A DNA stretch of 64,000 nt, from the NCBI RefSeq assembly GCF_000400995.2, contig NZ_DF238913.1, positions 62,001 through 126,000 of the forward strand, given 5' to 3'. Position numbers and translations under genes: made by a program. The notes under the pieces were generated by a model, which saw only the letters and a list, made by a program, of their open reading frames with translations, did not search any database and was not told the origin of the DNA. Shown here piece by piece: positions 54,796-64,000 of the stretch. Numbering within the stretch: position 1 is the stretch's first letter; each line of letters begins with the position of its first letter. The stretch comes from Acidovorax sp. MR-S7 (lineage in GTDB: Bacteria > Pseudomonadota > Gammaproteobacteria > Burkholderiales > Burkholderiaceae_C).

Positions 54796-55587
54796 TCAGC
54801 CGCCGATGATCGCGCTCACCCCGCCGTCCACCGCCAGCCACTGGCCGGTGATGTGCTTGCCGGCCTCGCTGGCGTACAGCAGGGTGATGCCCTTCAGGTC
54901 TTCGTCGTCGCCCAGGCGGCGCAGCGGCGCGTGCGCGGCCATCTTCTCCTCGCCCATGGTCTCAATGAGCACCGTGGCCATCTTGGTCTTGAAGAAGCCG
55001 GGGCAGATCGCGTTCACGCCGATACCGTACACGCCCCACTCGCCCGCCAGCGCGCGCGTGAAGTTGATGACCGCGCCCTTGGAGGTGTTGTAGGCGATGG
55101 TCTTCATCTCCAGCGGGTTGCCCGCCAGTCCGGCGATGGAGGCCACGTTGATGATGCGGCCCGCGCGGCGCGGGATCATGCTGCGCTTGGCGATGGCCTG
55201 CGACAGCAGGAAGTAGCCGCGCACGTTGAGGTTCATCACCTTGTCCCAGGCCGCGGTGGGATAGTCCTCAGCCGCGGCGCCCCAGCTCGCGCCGGCGTTG
55301 TTGACGAGGATGTCCACGTCGCCCACGCGCTGCAGCGTCTCGGCGGCCAGGCGCTGGATGTCGTCTTCCCTGGCGCAGTCGGCGGCGATCCAGCGCGCGT
55401 CGATGCCGGCGGCCTGCAGCTCGGCCACGGCCTGCTCCAGATCCTCTGCCTTGCGCGAACTCACCACCACCCGCGCGCCCGCCTCGCCCAGCGCATGCGC
55501 CATCTGCAGGCCCAGGCCGCGCGAGCCGCCGGTGACGAGGGCGGTCTTGCCGGAGAGGTCGAAGAGTTGTTGCACGGTACGGGCCAT
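54796..55587 (-). CDS. Short-chain dehydrogenase/reductase (SDR), FabG-like
   Basis: A 263-aa SDR. Cofactor site TGGSRGLGLQMAHALG, NNAGASWG, catalytic Ser in INVASIAGL, YNTSK, and WLAVDGGVSAI at the end. GGGAGAC is 6 bases upstream of the ATG at 55587. Preceding in-frame DNA has no usable start. It may act as a 3-oxoacyl or gluconate-type reductase; the substrate is not set by sequence. It is divergent from map. Confidence 0.93.
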   Translation of the reverse strand: MARTVQQLFDLSGKTALVTGGSRGLGLQMAHALGEAGARVVVSSRKAEDLEQAVAELQAAGIDARWIAADCAREDDIQRLAAETLQRVGDVDILVNNAGASWGAAAEDYPTAAWDKVMNLNVRGYFLLSQAIAKRSMIPRRAGRIINVASIAGLAGNPLEMKTIAYNTSKGAVINFTRALAGEWGVYGIGVNAICPGFFKTKMATVLIETMGEEKMAAHAPLRRLGDDEDLKGITLLYASEAGKHITGQWLAVDGGVSAIIGG

Positions 55588-55718
55588 GGATGCGTCTCCC
55601 AGAATGAAAAAGCGGTAAAGGGCGATTGTGGCCACACAGCTCCAAGGCCCGCTGTCGCCTGTGCGATTCGCGCGCCCGCGCCCCGGGCGCGCCGGGGCCG
55701 GTGGGATAATCGCGCCCC

Positions 55719-56534
55719 ATGAGCATCACCCCTAAGAGTGCCGAGGACATCGCAGGCATGCGCGAGGCCTGCCGCATGGCGTCGGAGGTACTGGACTACA
55801 TCACGCCCCACATCCGCCCCGGCATGACCACCAACGACGTGGACCGCCTCGCCGCGGAATGCATGGCCCGCCAGGGCAGCCGCTCGGCCACGCTGGGCTA
55901 CCAGCCGCCGGGCTATCCGCCCTACCCCAAGTCGCTGTGCACCTCGATCAACAACGTGGTCTGCCACGGCATCCCGAACGACAAGCCCCTGAAGAAGGGC
56001 GACATCATGAACGTGGACGTCACCGTCATCTCCCAGGACGGGTGGTACGGCGACACCAGCCGCATGTTCCTGATCGGCGAGTGCTCGATCGCGGCCAAGC
56101 GGCTGTGCCAGCTCACCTACGAGTCGATGTGGCTGGGCATCCAGCAGGTCAAGCCCGGCGCGCGCCTGGGCGACGTGGGCCACGCCATCCAGAAGTTCGC
56201 CGAAGGCCACGGCCTGTCGGTGGTGCGCGAGTTCTGCGGCCACGGCATCGGCAAGAAGTTCCACGAGGAACCGCAGGTGCTGCACTATGGCCGCCCCGGC
56301 ACGGGCGAGGAGCTGGTGCCCGGCATGACCTTCACCATCGAGCCCATGCTCAACATCGGCCGCCGCGAGGTCAAGGAGCACGGCAACGACGGCTGGACCA
56401 TCGTCACCAAGGACCACAGCCTCTCGGCCCAGTGGGAGCACACGGTGCTGGTCACCGAGACCGGCTTCGACGTGCTGACGCTGTCGGCCGGCTACCCCTC
56501 CCTGCCCTCCTTCGTGACCGCCACTGCCACCTGA
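55719..56534 (+). CDS. map: Methionine aminopeptidase, type I
   Basis: A 271-aa enzyme that removes the starter Met from nascent proteins. The two-metal site ligands are seen in context: NVDVTVISQDGWYGDTS (Asp, Asp), GHGIGKKFHEEPQ (His), TFTIEPML (Glu), and the final Glu in QWEHTVLVTE. The substrate His is in CTSINNVVCHGIP. Length is typical for type I. Next is glnD, a normal order in betaproteobacteria. Confidence 0.97.
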   Translation: MSITPKSAEDIAGMREACRMASEVLDYITPHIRPGMTTNDVDRLAAECMARQGSRSATLGYQPPGYPPYPKSLCTSINNVVCHGIPNDKPLKKGDIMNVDVTVISQDGWYGDTSRMFLIGECSIAAKRLCQLTYESMWLGIQQVKPGARLGDVGHAIQKFAEGHGLSVVREFCGHGIGKKFHEEPQVLHYGRPGTGEELVPGMTFTIEPMLNIGRREVKEHGNDGWTIVTKDHSLSAQWEHTVLVTETGFDVLTLSAGYPSLPSFVTATAT

Positions 56535-56570
56535 GGGGAAGCGCGCACGGTTCTTGCTGGTTTCTTGTCG

Positions 56571-59201
56571 ATGAACCCTGCCACCCCTTCTTCTGCCTGC
56601 GCACGTCCCGACCTGGCACCGCTGCACGCCCTGCGTGACTGCTACCGCCAGGACAAGGCGGCGCTGCTGGCCACGCTGCAGGGCAGCGGCGCCTCCACAC
56701 GCGGCATCCGCAGCCTGCTGCGCGCGCTCTCCACCCTGGCCGACCGCCTGCTGTGCCAGCTCTGGCGCCGCGCCGGGCTGCCCGAGGCCATGGCCCTGGT
56801 GGCGGTGGGCGGCTATGGCCGCGCGCAGCTCTTTCCCTATTCCGACGTGGACGTGCTGGTGCTGCTGCCGGACGATGCCGAGGTGCCGCGCGCGGCCATC
56901 GAGGCGTTCATCGGCAGCTGCTGGGACGCGGGCCTGGAGATCGGCTCCAGCGTGCGCACCGTGGCCGAATGCCTGAGCGAGGCCGCCGCCGACGTGACGG
57001 TGCAGACCTCGCTGCTCGAATCGCGCCTGCTGTGCGGCAGCGCCGCGCTGTTCGCGGGCTTCCGCCAGCGCTACGACGCGCAGATGGACCCGCGCGCCTT
57101 CCTCACCGCCAAGACGCTGGAGATGCGCCAGCGCCACACCAAGTACGAGAACACGCCCTACGCGCTGGAGCCCAACTGCAAGGAATCGCCCGGCGGGCTG
57201 CGCGACCTGCAGCTCATCCTGTGGGTGGCGCGCGCCGCCGGCCTGGGCGGCACCTGGCGCGCGCTGGCGGAAAGCGGGCTGGCCACGCCTTTCGAGGTGC
57301 GCCAGATCGAGCGCAACGAGGCGCTGCTGTTCCTCATCCGCGCGCGCCTGCACGCGCTGGCGGGACGGGGCGAGGACCGGCTGGTGTTCGATTTGCAGAC
57401 CGCCGTGGCCGAGTCCTTCGGCTACCGCTCCACCGCGCCCGACGGCAAGCGCCTGGCCATGCGCGCCAGCGAGACGCTGATGCGCCGCTACTACTGGGCC
57501 GCCAAGGCCGTCTCGCAGCTCACGCAGATCCTGCTGCTGGGCATCGAGGAGCGGCTCAACCCGCAGGCGCACGAGCTGCGCCCGATCAACGCGCGCTTCT
57601 TCGAGAAGGCCGGGCTGATCGAGGTGGCCAGCGACGACCTTTACGAGAGAGACCCGCACGCCGTCCTCGAGACCTTCCTGCTCTACGAGACCACCATGGG
57701 CCTGAAGGACCTGTCCGCCCGCACGCTGCGCGCGCTCTACAACGCGCGCGGCGTGATGGACAGCGCCTTCCGCCGCGACCCCGCCAACCGCGCCACGTTC
57801 ATGCAGATCCTGCAGCAGCCTGCCGGCATCACGCACGCCATGCGGCTCATGAACCAGACCTCGGTGCTCGGGCGCTACCTCTGGCCGTTCCGACGCATCG
57901 TGGGGCAGATGCAGCACGACCTGTTCCACGTCTACACCGTGGACCAGCACATCCTCATGGTGCTGCGCAACGTGCGGCGCTTCTTCATGGCCGAGCATGC
58001 GCACGAATACCCCGCGTGTTCGCAGCTCGCCGCGGGCTGGGACAAGCCCTGGATCCTCTACGTCGCCGCGGTGTTCCATGACATCGGCAAGGGCCGCGGC
58101 GGCGACCATTCGGTGATCGGCGCCATGGAGGCGCGGCGCTTCTGCCGCCAGCACGCGCCCTACGGCATCGGGCGCGAGGACGCCAGGCTCATCGAATTCC
58201 TCGTCGCCGAGCACCTCACCATGAGCCAGGTGGCGCAGAAGCAGGACCTGTCCGACCCCGACGTGATCGCCGCCTTCGCGCGGCGCGTGCGCAACGAGCG
58301 CTACCTGACGGCGCTGTACCTGCTCACCGTGGCCGACATCCGCGGCACCTCGCCCAAGGTGTGGAACGCCTGGAAGGGCAAGTTGCTGGAGGACCTCTAC
58401 CACGCCACGCTGCGCGTGCTGGGCGGGCGCGCGCCCGATGCCGCCGCCGAGATCGAGGCGCGCAAGCGCGAGGCCAAGGTGGCCCTGGCCCTGAGCGCCC
58501 TGCCGCACGAGGTGCACAAGAAACTCTGGGACACGCTGCACGTGAGCTACTTCATGCGCCACGACGCGGCCGACATCGCCTGGCACACGCGCCACCTCTC
58601 GCGCTACGTGGGCGCTGACAAGACCGTTGTGCGCGCGCGCCAGTCGCTGGCCGGCGAAGGGCTGCAGGTGCTGGTGTACGCGCCCGACCAGCCGGACCTG
58701 TTCGCGCGCATCTGCGGCTACTTCGACCGCGCGGGCTTCTCCATCCTGGACGCGCGCGTGCACACCGCCACCAACGGCTATGCGCTGGACACCTTCCAGG
58801 TCGTCGCGTCCGAGCAGCCCGGCGCCTACCGCGAACTGATCCACCTGGTGGAAAACGACCTGTTGCGCGCCATCGAGGACCGCGGCGCCCTGCCCGAGCC
58901 CGCGCGCCGGCGCGTCTCGCGCCGGGTCAAGAGCTTTCCCATCGCCCCGCGCGTCACGCTGCGACCCGACGAGAAGGCCCAGCGCTGGCTCATCAGCATC
59001 TCGGCCAGCGACCGCGCTGGCCTGCTGTACGTGGTGGCGCGCGTGCTCTCGCGCCATGGCCTCAGCGTGCAGCTGGCCAAGGTCAGCACGCTGGGCGAGC
59101 GGGTGGAAGACACCTTCCTCGTCCAGGGCGCCGAGCTGCAGAGCAACGCCGCGCAGATCCGCCTGGAGACCGAGCTGCTGCAGGCGCTGGCGGACCAATA
59201 G
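56571..59201 (+). CDS. glnD: Bifunctional uridylyltransferase/uridylyl-removing enzyme GlnD
   Basis: An 876-aa nitrogen sensor that uridylylates PII proteins when glutamine is low and deuridylylates them when it is high. The nucleotidyltransferase domain has [19 protein letters not shown] (catalytic G-x11-D-x-D). The HD domain has [14 protein letters not shown], and two C-terminal ACT domains start near residues 700 ([19 protein letters not shown]) and 805 ([20 protein letters not shown]). Start at 56571 (MNPATP). The stop TAG lies at the edge of a dispersed repeat. Confidence 0.96.
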   Translation: MNPATPSSACARPDLAPLHALRDCYRQDKAALLATLQGSGASTRGIRSLLRALSTLADRLLCQLWRRAGLPEAMALVAVGGYGRAQLFPYSDVDVLVLLPDDAEVPRAAIEAFIGSCWDAGLEIGSSVRTVAECLSEAAADVTVQTSLLESRLLCGSAALFAGFRQRYDAQMDPRAFLTAKTLEMRQRHTKYENTPYALEPNCKESPGGLRDLQLILWVARAAGLGGTWRALAESGLATPFEVRQIERNEALLFLIRARLHALAGRGEDRLVFDLQTAVAESFGYRSTAPDGKRLAMRASETLMRRYYWAAKAVSQLTQILLLGIEERLNPQAHELRPINARFFEKAGLIEVASDDLYERDPHAVLETFLLYETTMGLKDLSARTLRALYNARGVMDSAFRRDPANRATFMQILQQPAGITHAMRLMNQTSVLGRYLWPFRRIVGQMQHDLFHVYTVDQHILMVLRNVRRFFMAEHAHEYPACSQLAAGWDKPWILYVAAVFHDIGKGRGGDHSVIGAMEARRFCRQHAPYGIGREDARLIEFLVAEHLTMSQVAQKQDLSDPDVIAAFARRVRNERYLTALYLLTVADIRGTSPKVWNAWKGKLLEDLYHATLRVLGGRAPDAAAEIEARKREAKVALALSALPHEVHKKLWDTLHVSYFMRHDAADIAWHTRHLSRYVGADKTVVRARQSLAGEGLQVLVYAPDQPDLFARICGYFDRAGFSILDARVHTATNGYALDTFQVVASEQPGAYRELIHLVENDLLRAIEDRGALPEPARRRVSRRVKSFPIAPRVTLRPDEKAQRWLISISASDRAGLLYVVARVLSRHGLSVQLAKVSTLGERVEDTFLVQGAELQSNAAQIRLETELLQALADQ

Positions 59202-59263
59202 CTATTCTTTCAATAGCTGCTCGCGATTGTCGGACAAGCGCTGGATGCCTTTTTAGTGATACC
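59199..59263. repeat. Dispersed palindromic repeat, copy 11 (degenerate core)
   Basis: TTTCAATAGCTGCTCGCGATTGT-type left half and CAAGCGCTGGATGCCT right half, with ATTGT in place of CTTGT in the left arm. It fills the gap between the convergent glnD and MaoC-like genes, and its left edge includes the glnD TAG. Confidence 0.75.
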
Positions 59264-60139
59264 TCAGCAGGGCTGCAGCTCCGCCAGTCCGTGGCTGAGC
59301 ACCGGCACCGCGCGCTCGCGCGCCCACAGCTCGAACTGCACCTGCTGCGATCCGTGCCACAGGCGGGCCTGCAACGTCTCGCCCGGAAACACGGGCGCGG
59401 AGAACCGCGCCGCGATGGCGGACAGCCGGGTGCCGTCCCCCAACTCACCGGCCCTCAGGACCGCCCGCGCCGCCATGCCGTAGGTACACAAGCCGTGCAG
59501 GATGGGCCGGTCGAAGCCGGCTTCGCGCGCGGCCTGCGGCAGCACGTGGATGGGGTTGCGGTCGCCGCCCAGCCGGTAGAGCAGCGCCGCATTGGGCAAG
59601 GTGGGCATGTCCAGGGTCTGGTCCGGGGCACGCCGGGGTGCGCAGGGCAAGGGCTCCAGCGGTGCGTCGCCGGGCTGCGCAGCGGTGGCGAATCCGCCGT
59701 CCGCCCGGCAGAACAGCACCTGCTGCGCCGTGGCCAGCGGCGCACCGCCCGGGGCATGCACCCAGTCCTGCTGCACCACGACCAGGGCGCCGCGGCCCGC
59801 CCCCTTGTCCACCACGCGGCTGATGCGCGCCCGGCAGGCCAGCTCGGCGCTGGCCGGTACCGCGCCGTGGAAGCGCATGCGCTGCTCGCCGTGCAGCATC
59901 TGCAGCCACTGGATGCCCGAGCGCGGGTCGCGGAACCACGCGCCCGAGCTTCCCATCGTGGACAGGAAGGTGGGCACGACGCGCAAGCCCTCCTCGTAGG
60001 CGTACTGCAGGTCCTGCGCATCCAGCGGGTCCTGGGCCATGCCCAGGCTGAGCGCATAGAGGATGCAGTCGTTGGCGCCATAGCGCACCGTTGCCTGCTG
60101 GAAGGGCCATTGGCGCAGCCTGTGGTAGTCGATGGGCAT
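59264..60139 (-). CDS. MaoC-like hotdog dehydratase (enoyl-CoA hydratase 2 type)
   Basis: A 291-aa two-hotdog protein resembling the eukaryotic multifunctional-enzyme hydratase 2. The N-terminal half has YGANDCILYALSLGM and FLSTMGSSGAW. The C-terminal half holds the hydratase 2 motif as YRLGGDRNPIHVLPQAAREAGFDRPILHGLCTYG, with Asp and His at the catalytic positions. It likely hydrates a trans-2-enoyl-CoA. It is 12 bp after the enoyl-CoA hydratase gene and ends the operon. Confidence 0.9.
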   Translation of the reverse strand: MPIDYHRLRQWPFQQATVRYGANDCILYALSLGMAQDPLDAQDLQYAYEEGLRVVPTFLSTMGSSGAWFRDPRSGIQWLQMLHGEQRMRFHGAVPASAELACRARISRVVDKGAGRGALVVVQQDWVHAPGGAPLATAQQVLFCRADGGFATAAQPGDAPLEPLPCAPRRAPDQTLDMPTLPNAALLYRLGGDRNPIHVLPQAAREAGFDRPILHGLCTYGMAARAVLRAGELGDGTRLSAIAARFSAPVFPGETLQARLWHGSQQVQFELWARERAVPVLSHGLAELQPC

Positions 60140-60151
60140 GGCAATGCCCCG

Positions 60152-61075
60152 CTACTTCGCTGCCGCCCGGCGCTGGGCCACGCGCTCTTCCAGCTTGGCG
60201 CGCACAGACGGCGGAACGCCCGTCGGGTCGATGAGGAAGCCGTGCGCCAGCTCGTTGTGCGCGTGGACCAGCTGGTGGATGCTGAACGCGGCCGCCATGC
60301 CGTCGCGCCGCCCGGCGATGTCCTGGATCTGGTTGACGGTCTCCTTGGCGGCCTTGAGCACCATGCTGGACTTGGCGGCGATGGTGTTCGCCATCGCTAT
60401 CACGGTGGCGTCCAGCTCGTCCAGCGGCGCCACGCGGTTGACCATGCCGCGCTGCTGCGCCTCCTGCGCGCTGATCCAGTCCGACATGAACAGCCATTCC
60501 TTGGCCTTGCGCGTGCCCAGCTCCCAGGGATGCATGAAGAACTCGCAGCCCGGCGCGCCGAACTCCAGCGTCGGGTCGCGGAAGCGCGCGTTGTCGGCGG
60601 CCACGATCAGGTCGCAGGCCCAGGCCAGCATCAGCCCGCCGGCGATGCAGCTGCCCTGCACGGCGGTGATGGTGGGCTTGGGGATGTTGCGCCAGCGCTC
60701 GCACATGCCCAGGTAGATCTCGTGCTCGCGCCCCCAGCGGCCCTCCATGCCCGGCGCGTCGAAGGCGGCCCAGGTGCCGGTGGTGGGAAAGTCGCGCCAG
60801 GTCTTGCCGTGGTCGCCCGAAAGGTCGTGCCCCGCCGAGAAATGCGCGCCCGCGCCGCTGAGCACGATCACCTTGATCTCGTCGTCGTGGGCGGCCTGCA
60901 TGAATGCGGCGTTGAGCCCGTAGGTCATGGCCATGTCCTGCGCGTTGCGCGCCTGCGGCCGGTCCATGACGATCTGCGCGATCGCGGGGCCGCGCCTCAG
61001 ATAACGGACGCCGCCGTCGGCCATCTGCGCGGTGGTTTCCTCGCGCTCGGCGAAGTCGGTGGGGGTGTGCTTCAT
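60152..61075 (-). CDS. Enoyl-CoA hydratase/isomerase family protein
   Basis: A 307-aa crotonase. Oxyanion segments FSAGHDLSGDHG and GSCIAGGLMLAWACDLIVAA are clear, followed by the FGAPGCEFFMHPWELG stretch. A Glu and aromatic residues there fit a hydratase. Length is greater than usual by about 40 residues, mainly after the first oxyanion segment. GGAGAC is upstream of the ATG. It lies between the ligase and the MaoC-like gene. Confidence 0.92.
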   Translation of the reverse strand: MKHTPTDFAEREETTAQMADGGVRYLRRGPAIAQIVMDRPQARNAQDMAMTYGLNAAFMQAAHDDEIKVIVLSGAGAHFSAGHDLSGDHGKTWRDFPTTGTWAAFDAPGMEGRWGREHEIYLGMCERWRNIPKPTITAVQGSCIAGGLMLAWACDLIVAADNARFRDPTLEFGAPGCEFFMHPWELGTRKAKEWLFMSDWISAQEAQQRGMVNRVAPLDELDATVIAMANTIAAKSSMVLKAAKETVNQIQDIAGRRDGMAAAFSIHQLVHAHNELAHGFLIDPTGVPPSVRAKLEERVAQRRAAAK

Positions 61076-61091
61076 GGGGGTCTCCTGGTGC

Positions 61092-62609
61092 TTATGCATG
61101 GTGGACGGCGATGAACCGGTCCAGGTGGCGGCCCTCGGCCACCCACGCGCGGCGCTCGTCGCGCACGGCCACGCGGCGGGCCTTGCCGGCGTCGTCCTTG
61201 AGTCCGGTTTCCACGATTTCCAGCGTGGCCGGCAGCTTGTAGGGCGCGAGGTGCGAGCGCAGGTGCGCCACCATCGCGGGCGCGGCGAACGACCGCGCAT
61301 CCGCCACTTCGACGATGGCGTGCGGCACTTCGCCCAGATCTTCGTGGCGCAGCCCCACGACCAGCGAGGCCCGCACGCCCGGAAAGGCGTCGATGGCGGC
61401 CTCGATCTCCGCGGGGTAGATGTTGGCGCCGCCGCGCAGGATCAGATCGACCCGCCGGTCCGCCAGGAAGAGGTAGCCGTCGCCATCGACGTACCCCATG
61501 TCCCCGACGGACTCCCAGCCGCCCTCCGCCGTGCGGGACTGCGCGCCCACGTAGTGGTAGGGGCGCTGCGCCGGATCGGGGGGCAAGAAGTACAGTTCGC
61601 CCACCTCGCCCGGCGGGCACTCGCCGCCGTCGGGCCGCAGCACCTTCATCGCGCCGCCGCCGACCAGCCGGCCGACCGAGCCCTTGCGGGCCAGCCATTC
61701 GTCGCCCCGGATGGCGGTGGCGCCCAGGTATTCGGTGCTGCCGTAGAACTCCCAGATCTTCTCCGCGCCCAGCCAGTCGATCCAGCGCTCCTTGAGCCAC
61801 GGCGCGATGGGCGCGCCGTAGTGCCAGACCTTGCGCACGGAGTCCAGCCGGTAGCGGCGCTTCACCTCGTCCGGCAGGGTCCAGATCCTGTGCATCATGG
61901 TGGGCACCAGGCTCACGTGCTCGATCGCGTATTGGTCGATCATCCGCAGGGTCTGCTCCGCATCGAAGCGGCGCATGCCCGCCACCAGGCAGCCCCTGGC
62001 CAGCGCGACGTGCGAGCCCATGAAGGGCGCGTTGTGGTAGAGCGGGCCGGGCGCGATGAACGAGCTGCCGGGATCCGGCGCGGTCATGGAGGCCGGGTTG
62101 AACGGCCTGCGGTCCACGATGATCTTGGGCACGCCCGTCGAGCCGCCGGACGTGGCCGCCTTCCAGTAGCGCGGCGTGACCGCCGCGATGCGCGCACCGA
62201 AGGCCGTGTCGCACGGCAGGTCGGGCGACAGCACCTGCATGCCGGGGCCCGCCAGGGCGATGTCGCCGATCACCACGCGCGGCGAGGCCAGCGCGCAGAT
62301 GGAGGCGATTTCATTCGGCGGCAGCTTGTGCGACACGAAATTCGGCGTCGCCCCCAGCTTCCAGACCGCGAAGGAATAGGTGTAGTAGTCGCACGAATTG
62401 GGCAGCGCGATGGTGACCATGTCGCCGGGCCGCACGCCCATCGAGCGCAGGACCGCCGCCCTCGCGTTCGAGCGCGCGGCCAGGTCGCTCCAGGTGATGG
62501 ACTCGCCATCCGGATAGACCACGGCCATCCGCTGGGGATGCAGCGCCGCATAGTGGTCCGGGACATCTCCCAGCTCGATACCGAAACGATCCGACATGGT
62601 GCGGCTCAT
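61092..62609 (-). CDS. Acyl-CoA synthetase (AMP-forming)
   Basis: A 505-aa adenylate-forming ligase. The P-loop is TSGGSTGVPKIIVDRRPF, the second motif EFYGSTEYLG, then SVGDMGYVDGDGYLFLADRRVDLILRGGANIYP. The C-terminal catalytic Lys would be in DDAGKARRVAV. The start ATG overlaps the Bug gene stop by 4 bp (ATGA); an in-frame ATG at 62597 is possible. The acid is unknown. It supplies CoA esters to the two hydratases downstream. Confidence 0.92.
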   Translation of the reverse strand: MSRTMSDRFGIELGDVPDHYAALHPQRMAVVYPDGESITWSDLAARSNARAAVLRSMGVRPGDMVTIALPNSCDYYTYSFAVWKLGATPNFVSHKLPPNEIASICALASPRVVIGDIALAGPGMQVLSPDLPCDTAFGARIAAVTPRYWKAATSGGSTGVPKIIVDRRPFNPASMTAPDPGSSFIAPGPLYHNAPFMGSHVALARGCLVAGMRRFDAEQTLRMIDQYAIEHVSLVPTMMHRIWTLPDEVKRRYRLDSVRKVWHYGAPIAPWLKERWIDWLGAEKIWEFYGSTEYLGATAIRGDEWLARKGSVGRLVGGGAMKVLRPDGGECPPGEVGELYFLPPDPAQRPYHYVGAQSRTAEGGWESVGDMGYVDGDGYLFLADRRVDLILRGGANIYPAEIEAAIDAFPGVRASLVVGLRHEDLGEVPHAIVEVADARSFAAPAMVAHLRSHLAPYKLPATLEIVETGLKDDAGKARRVAVRDERRAWVAEGRHLDRFIAVHHA

Positions 62610-63574
62610 TGCGGCTCGATGTTGAATTTGCGCATCGCCACTTCGAGGTTCTCGTAGTTTTTCGCCAGGAACTTCTGCAGCGGCTCGCCCGCCAGCAGCG
62701 CGGGGGTGATGCCCATCTTCTCTACCCTGGCCACGATGTCCTTCTGCCCCATGCCTTCGACGATGTGGCTGGCCACCAGGTTCGCGATGTCTGCAGGCAC
62801 GCCCTTTCCGTAGAACACGCCGTGCCACGTGCTGCTGTCGAACCCCTTGAAGCCGCTTTCCGCGAAGGTCGGAACGTCGGGCGCCAGCGGATGCCGCTGC
62901 GCCCCGGTCACCGCGAGCAGCGTGAGCTTTCCGGTGGCCGCCTGCGCCATCGCGGCGCTGACCGAGAAGAACCCGCCATCCACGAGGCCCGCCATCACGT
63001 CCAGGAGGATCGGGCCTTCGCCCTTGTAGACGGCATGCACGAACTTCAGCTGGGCCTGGGACGCCAGTTCCGCCGTCTGCAAGTGCCCCCCGGACCCCAC
63101 GCCCCAGCTGCCAGCCGAGAAGTCGCCCTTGCGCTTGGCATAGTCGATGAACTCCGGCAGCGTCTTGGCCGGAATGGCGCTGGAGATGGCAAAGACCAGG
63201 GGGACTTCGACGATGCGGGCGATGAGCTGGAAGTTCTTGAAGGGGTCGAACGTCTTCTTGAGCGTGAACATCTTTTCGTACATGGAACTGCCCGCATACA
63301 GCAGGTGGTACCCGTCCATGGGAGAGCCCATGATCGCGTCGGCGGCCACCAGCCCATTGGCGCCGGGCTTGTTTTCGCAAAAGACCGTTCCGCCCAGCCG
63401 CTTGGCCAGAACGTCCGCGACCATGCGCGCCATGGGGTCCACGGTGCCGCCGGGCGCGAACGGAATCACCATCCGGATGGGGCGGGAAGGAAACTGCGGT
63501 GCGCTGTGGCCGGCGAGCGGCAGCGCTGCGCTGCCAGCAGCTGCGAGGAAGGTACGGCGGTTCAGTGAATACAT
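62606..63574 (-). CDS. Bug/TctC-type periplasmic solute receptor
   Basis: A 322-aa receptor. The leader has a twin-arginine-like NRRTFLAAAGSAALPLAG. Family blocks: RPIRMVIPFAPGGTVDP, ENKPGANGLVAADAIMG, GGHLQTAEL, YKGEGPILLDVMAGL and APDVPTFAESGFKGF. GGAGAC precedes the ATG. It is between an enoyl-CoA hydratase and an acyl-CoA ligase, which places ligand uptake or sensing and activation in one transcription unit. Confidence 0.92.
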   Translation of the reverse strand: MYSLNRRTFLAAAGSAALPLAGHSAPQFPSRPIRMVIPFAPGGTVDPMARMVADVLAKRLGGTVFCENKPGANGLVAADAIMGSPMDGYHLLYAGSSMYEKMFTLKKTFDPFKNFQLIARIVEVPLVFAISSAIPAKTLPEFIDYAKRKGDFSAGSWGVGSGGHLQTAELASQAQLKFVHAVYKGEGPILLDVMAGLVDGGFFSVSAAMAQAATGKLTLLAVTGAQRHPLAPDVPTFAESGFKGFDSSTWHGVFYGKGVPADIANLVASHIVEGMGQKDIVARVEKMGITPALLAGEPLQKFLAKNYENLEVAMRKFNIEPQ

Positions 63575-63590
63575 GGTGTGTCTCCGTGGT

Positions 63591-64000
63591 TCAGGAATGG
63601 AGGGAGGCCCCCGGGAAACGGGGTGCGCGTTTTTCGAGAAATGCGGATATGCCTTCCGCCGCGTCGGCCGTCTGGGCACAGGCCAGCAGCTCGCTTTGTT
63701 CGCATGCCAGATGGGCGGGCAGGTGCTGGTGCGCCGCTGCGGCGCAGAGCCGCTTGGCGGCGCGCAGAGCCTGGCCGGGCCCCTGCGCCAGGCGGCGGGC
63801 AAGGTTCTGGGCCGCGGGCAGGAGCGCGTCGGCCGGGTGCAACTCGTCGATGAGCCCCAGCCGCAGGCATTCATCCGCGGGCACGGAGCGGTTCGTCATC
63901 AGGATTTGCCGTGCGCGCAGCGGCCCTGCGCGCTGCGCCAGGTAGTAGGACGAGCCCATGTCCGGACTGAGGCCGATGCCCGCGTAGCCCCCGCGCAGCT
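63591..64000 (-). CDS. Enoyl-CoA hydratase/isomerase family protein, 5' part outside the window
   Basis: The C-terminal 135 or so residues of a crotonase are present. The window edge cuts it within GGYAGIGLSPDMGSSYYL, the second oxyanion/turn region. The rest shows RQILMTNRSVPADECLRLGLIDEL, a typical isomerase/hydratase stretch, and FLEKRAPRFPG at the end. The gene continues beyond position 64000. It is the upstream member of the same operon as the Bug receptor, 16 bp away. Confidence 0.88.
   Translation of the reverse strand, partial: LRGGYAGIGLSPDMGSSYYLAQRAGPLRARQILMTNRSVPADECLRLGLIDELHPADALLPAAQNLARRLAQGPGQALRAAKRLCAAAAHQHLPAHLACEQSELLACAQTADAAEGISAFLEKRAPRFPGASLHS

Noticed and set aside
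55461-59198. Open frame of about 1245 codons on the minus strand across map and glnD.
   Set aside because: Antisense to two well recognised genes, with shadow-like composition; only its last part coincides with a real SDR in another frame.

Overview
The window is a GC-rich bacterial chromosome segment with densely packed, often overlapping genes. Its content points to a betaproteobacterium of the family Comamonadaceae (Acidovorax/Alicycliphilus/Diaphorobacter-like). The clues are several Bug-type (TctC) tricarboxylate-transporter receptors, the map-glnD pair, many CoA-linked acid degradation genes, and a dispersed palindromic repeat built around AGCGCTTG...CAAGCGCT. The family assignment is inference; no marker such as 16S rRNA is present.

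Layout. 1-3.0 kb: acyl-CoA cluster (type III CoA-transferase, enoyl-CoA hydratase, VOC protein, PaaI thioesterase) closed by a strong terminator. 3.3-4.4 kb: bioB. 4.4-13.1 kb: a long minus-strand operon (membrane-fusion protein, RND pump, AhpD-like CxxC protein, TolC-like factor, Tat-type sulfide:quinone oxidoreductase, two small membrane proteins, rhodanese) read away from a divergent ArsR repressor with Cys residues (13.2 kb). It looks like a sulfide/reactive-sulfur responsive efflux-oxidation operon. 13.6-18.6 kb: a scarred, lower-GC island. It holds a Bug gene missing its 5' end, an in-frame HsdM-HsdR deletion fusion left from a type I restriction system, and an intact 1091-aa DEAH helicase with a possible C-terminal nuclease, flanked by 12-bp inverted repeats and followed by tRNA-Lys.

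18.7-37.9 kb is mostly housekeeping: tcdA-cpoB-pal-tolB, msbA, an ankyrin protein, tatD, pilZ, holB, tmk, mltG, ygfZ, a YbgC thioesterase-GNAT fusion, an esterase, an exported FAH-type hydratase, an iron alcohol dehydrogenase, a GST-like protein, a deleted patatin gene, an HDOD protein and tex. tex carries one of the dispersed repeats in frame.

38-47.6 kb: a small conserved protein, a DUF72 protein, then a LacI-type regulator with two operator-like palindromes in front of a catabolic operon (Bug receptor, acyl-CoA ligase, SDR, Bug, thiolase-DUF35 pair, Bug). 47.6-50.9 kb: two MFS exporters and a DUF1566 protein. 51-55.6 kb: SDR, GST-like, GNAT, quinone-reductase-like, thioesterase and a second SDR. 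55.7-59.2 kb: map and glnD. 59.3-64 kb: another acyl-CoA operon (MaoC-like hydratase, enoyl-CoA hydratase, acyl-CoA ligase, Bug, and a second enoyl-CoA hydratase cut by the window end).

At least ten copies of the palindromic repeat lie between genes or over stop codons, and one separate 161-bp palindromic element sits inside the sulfide operon. No rRNA, CRISPR array or intact transposase was seen.
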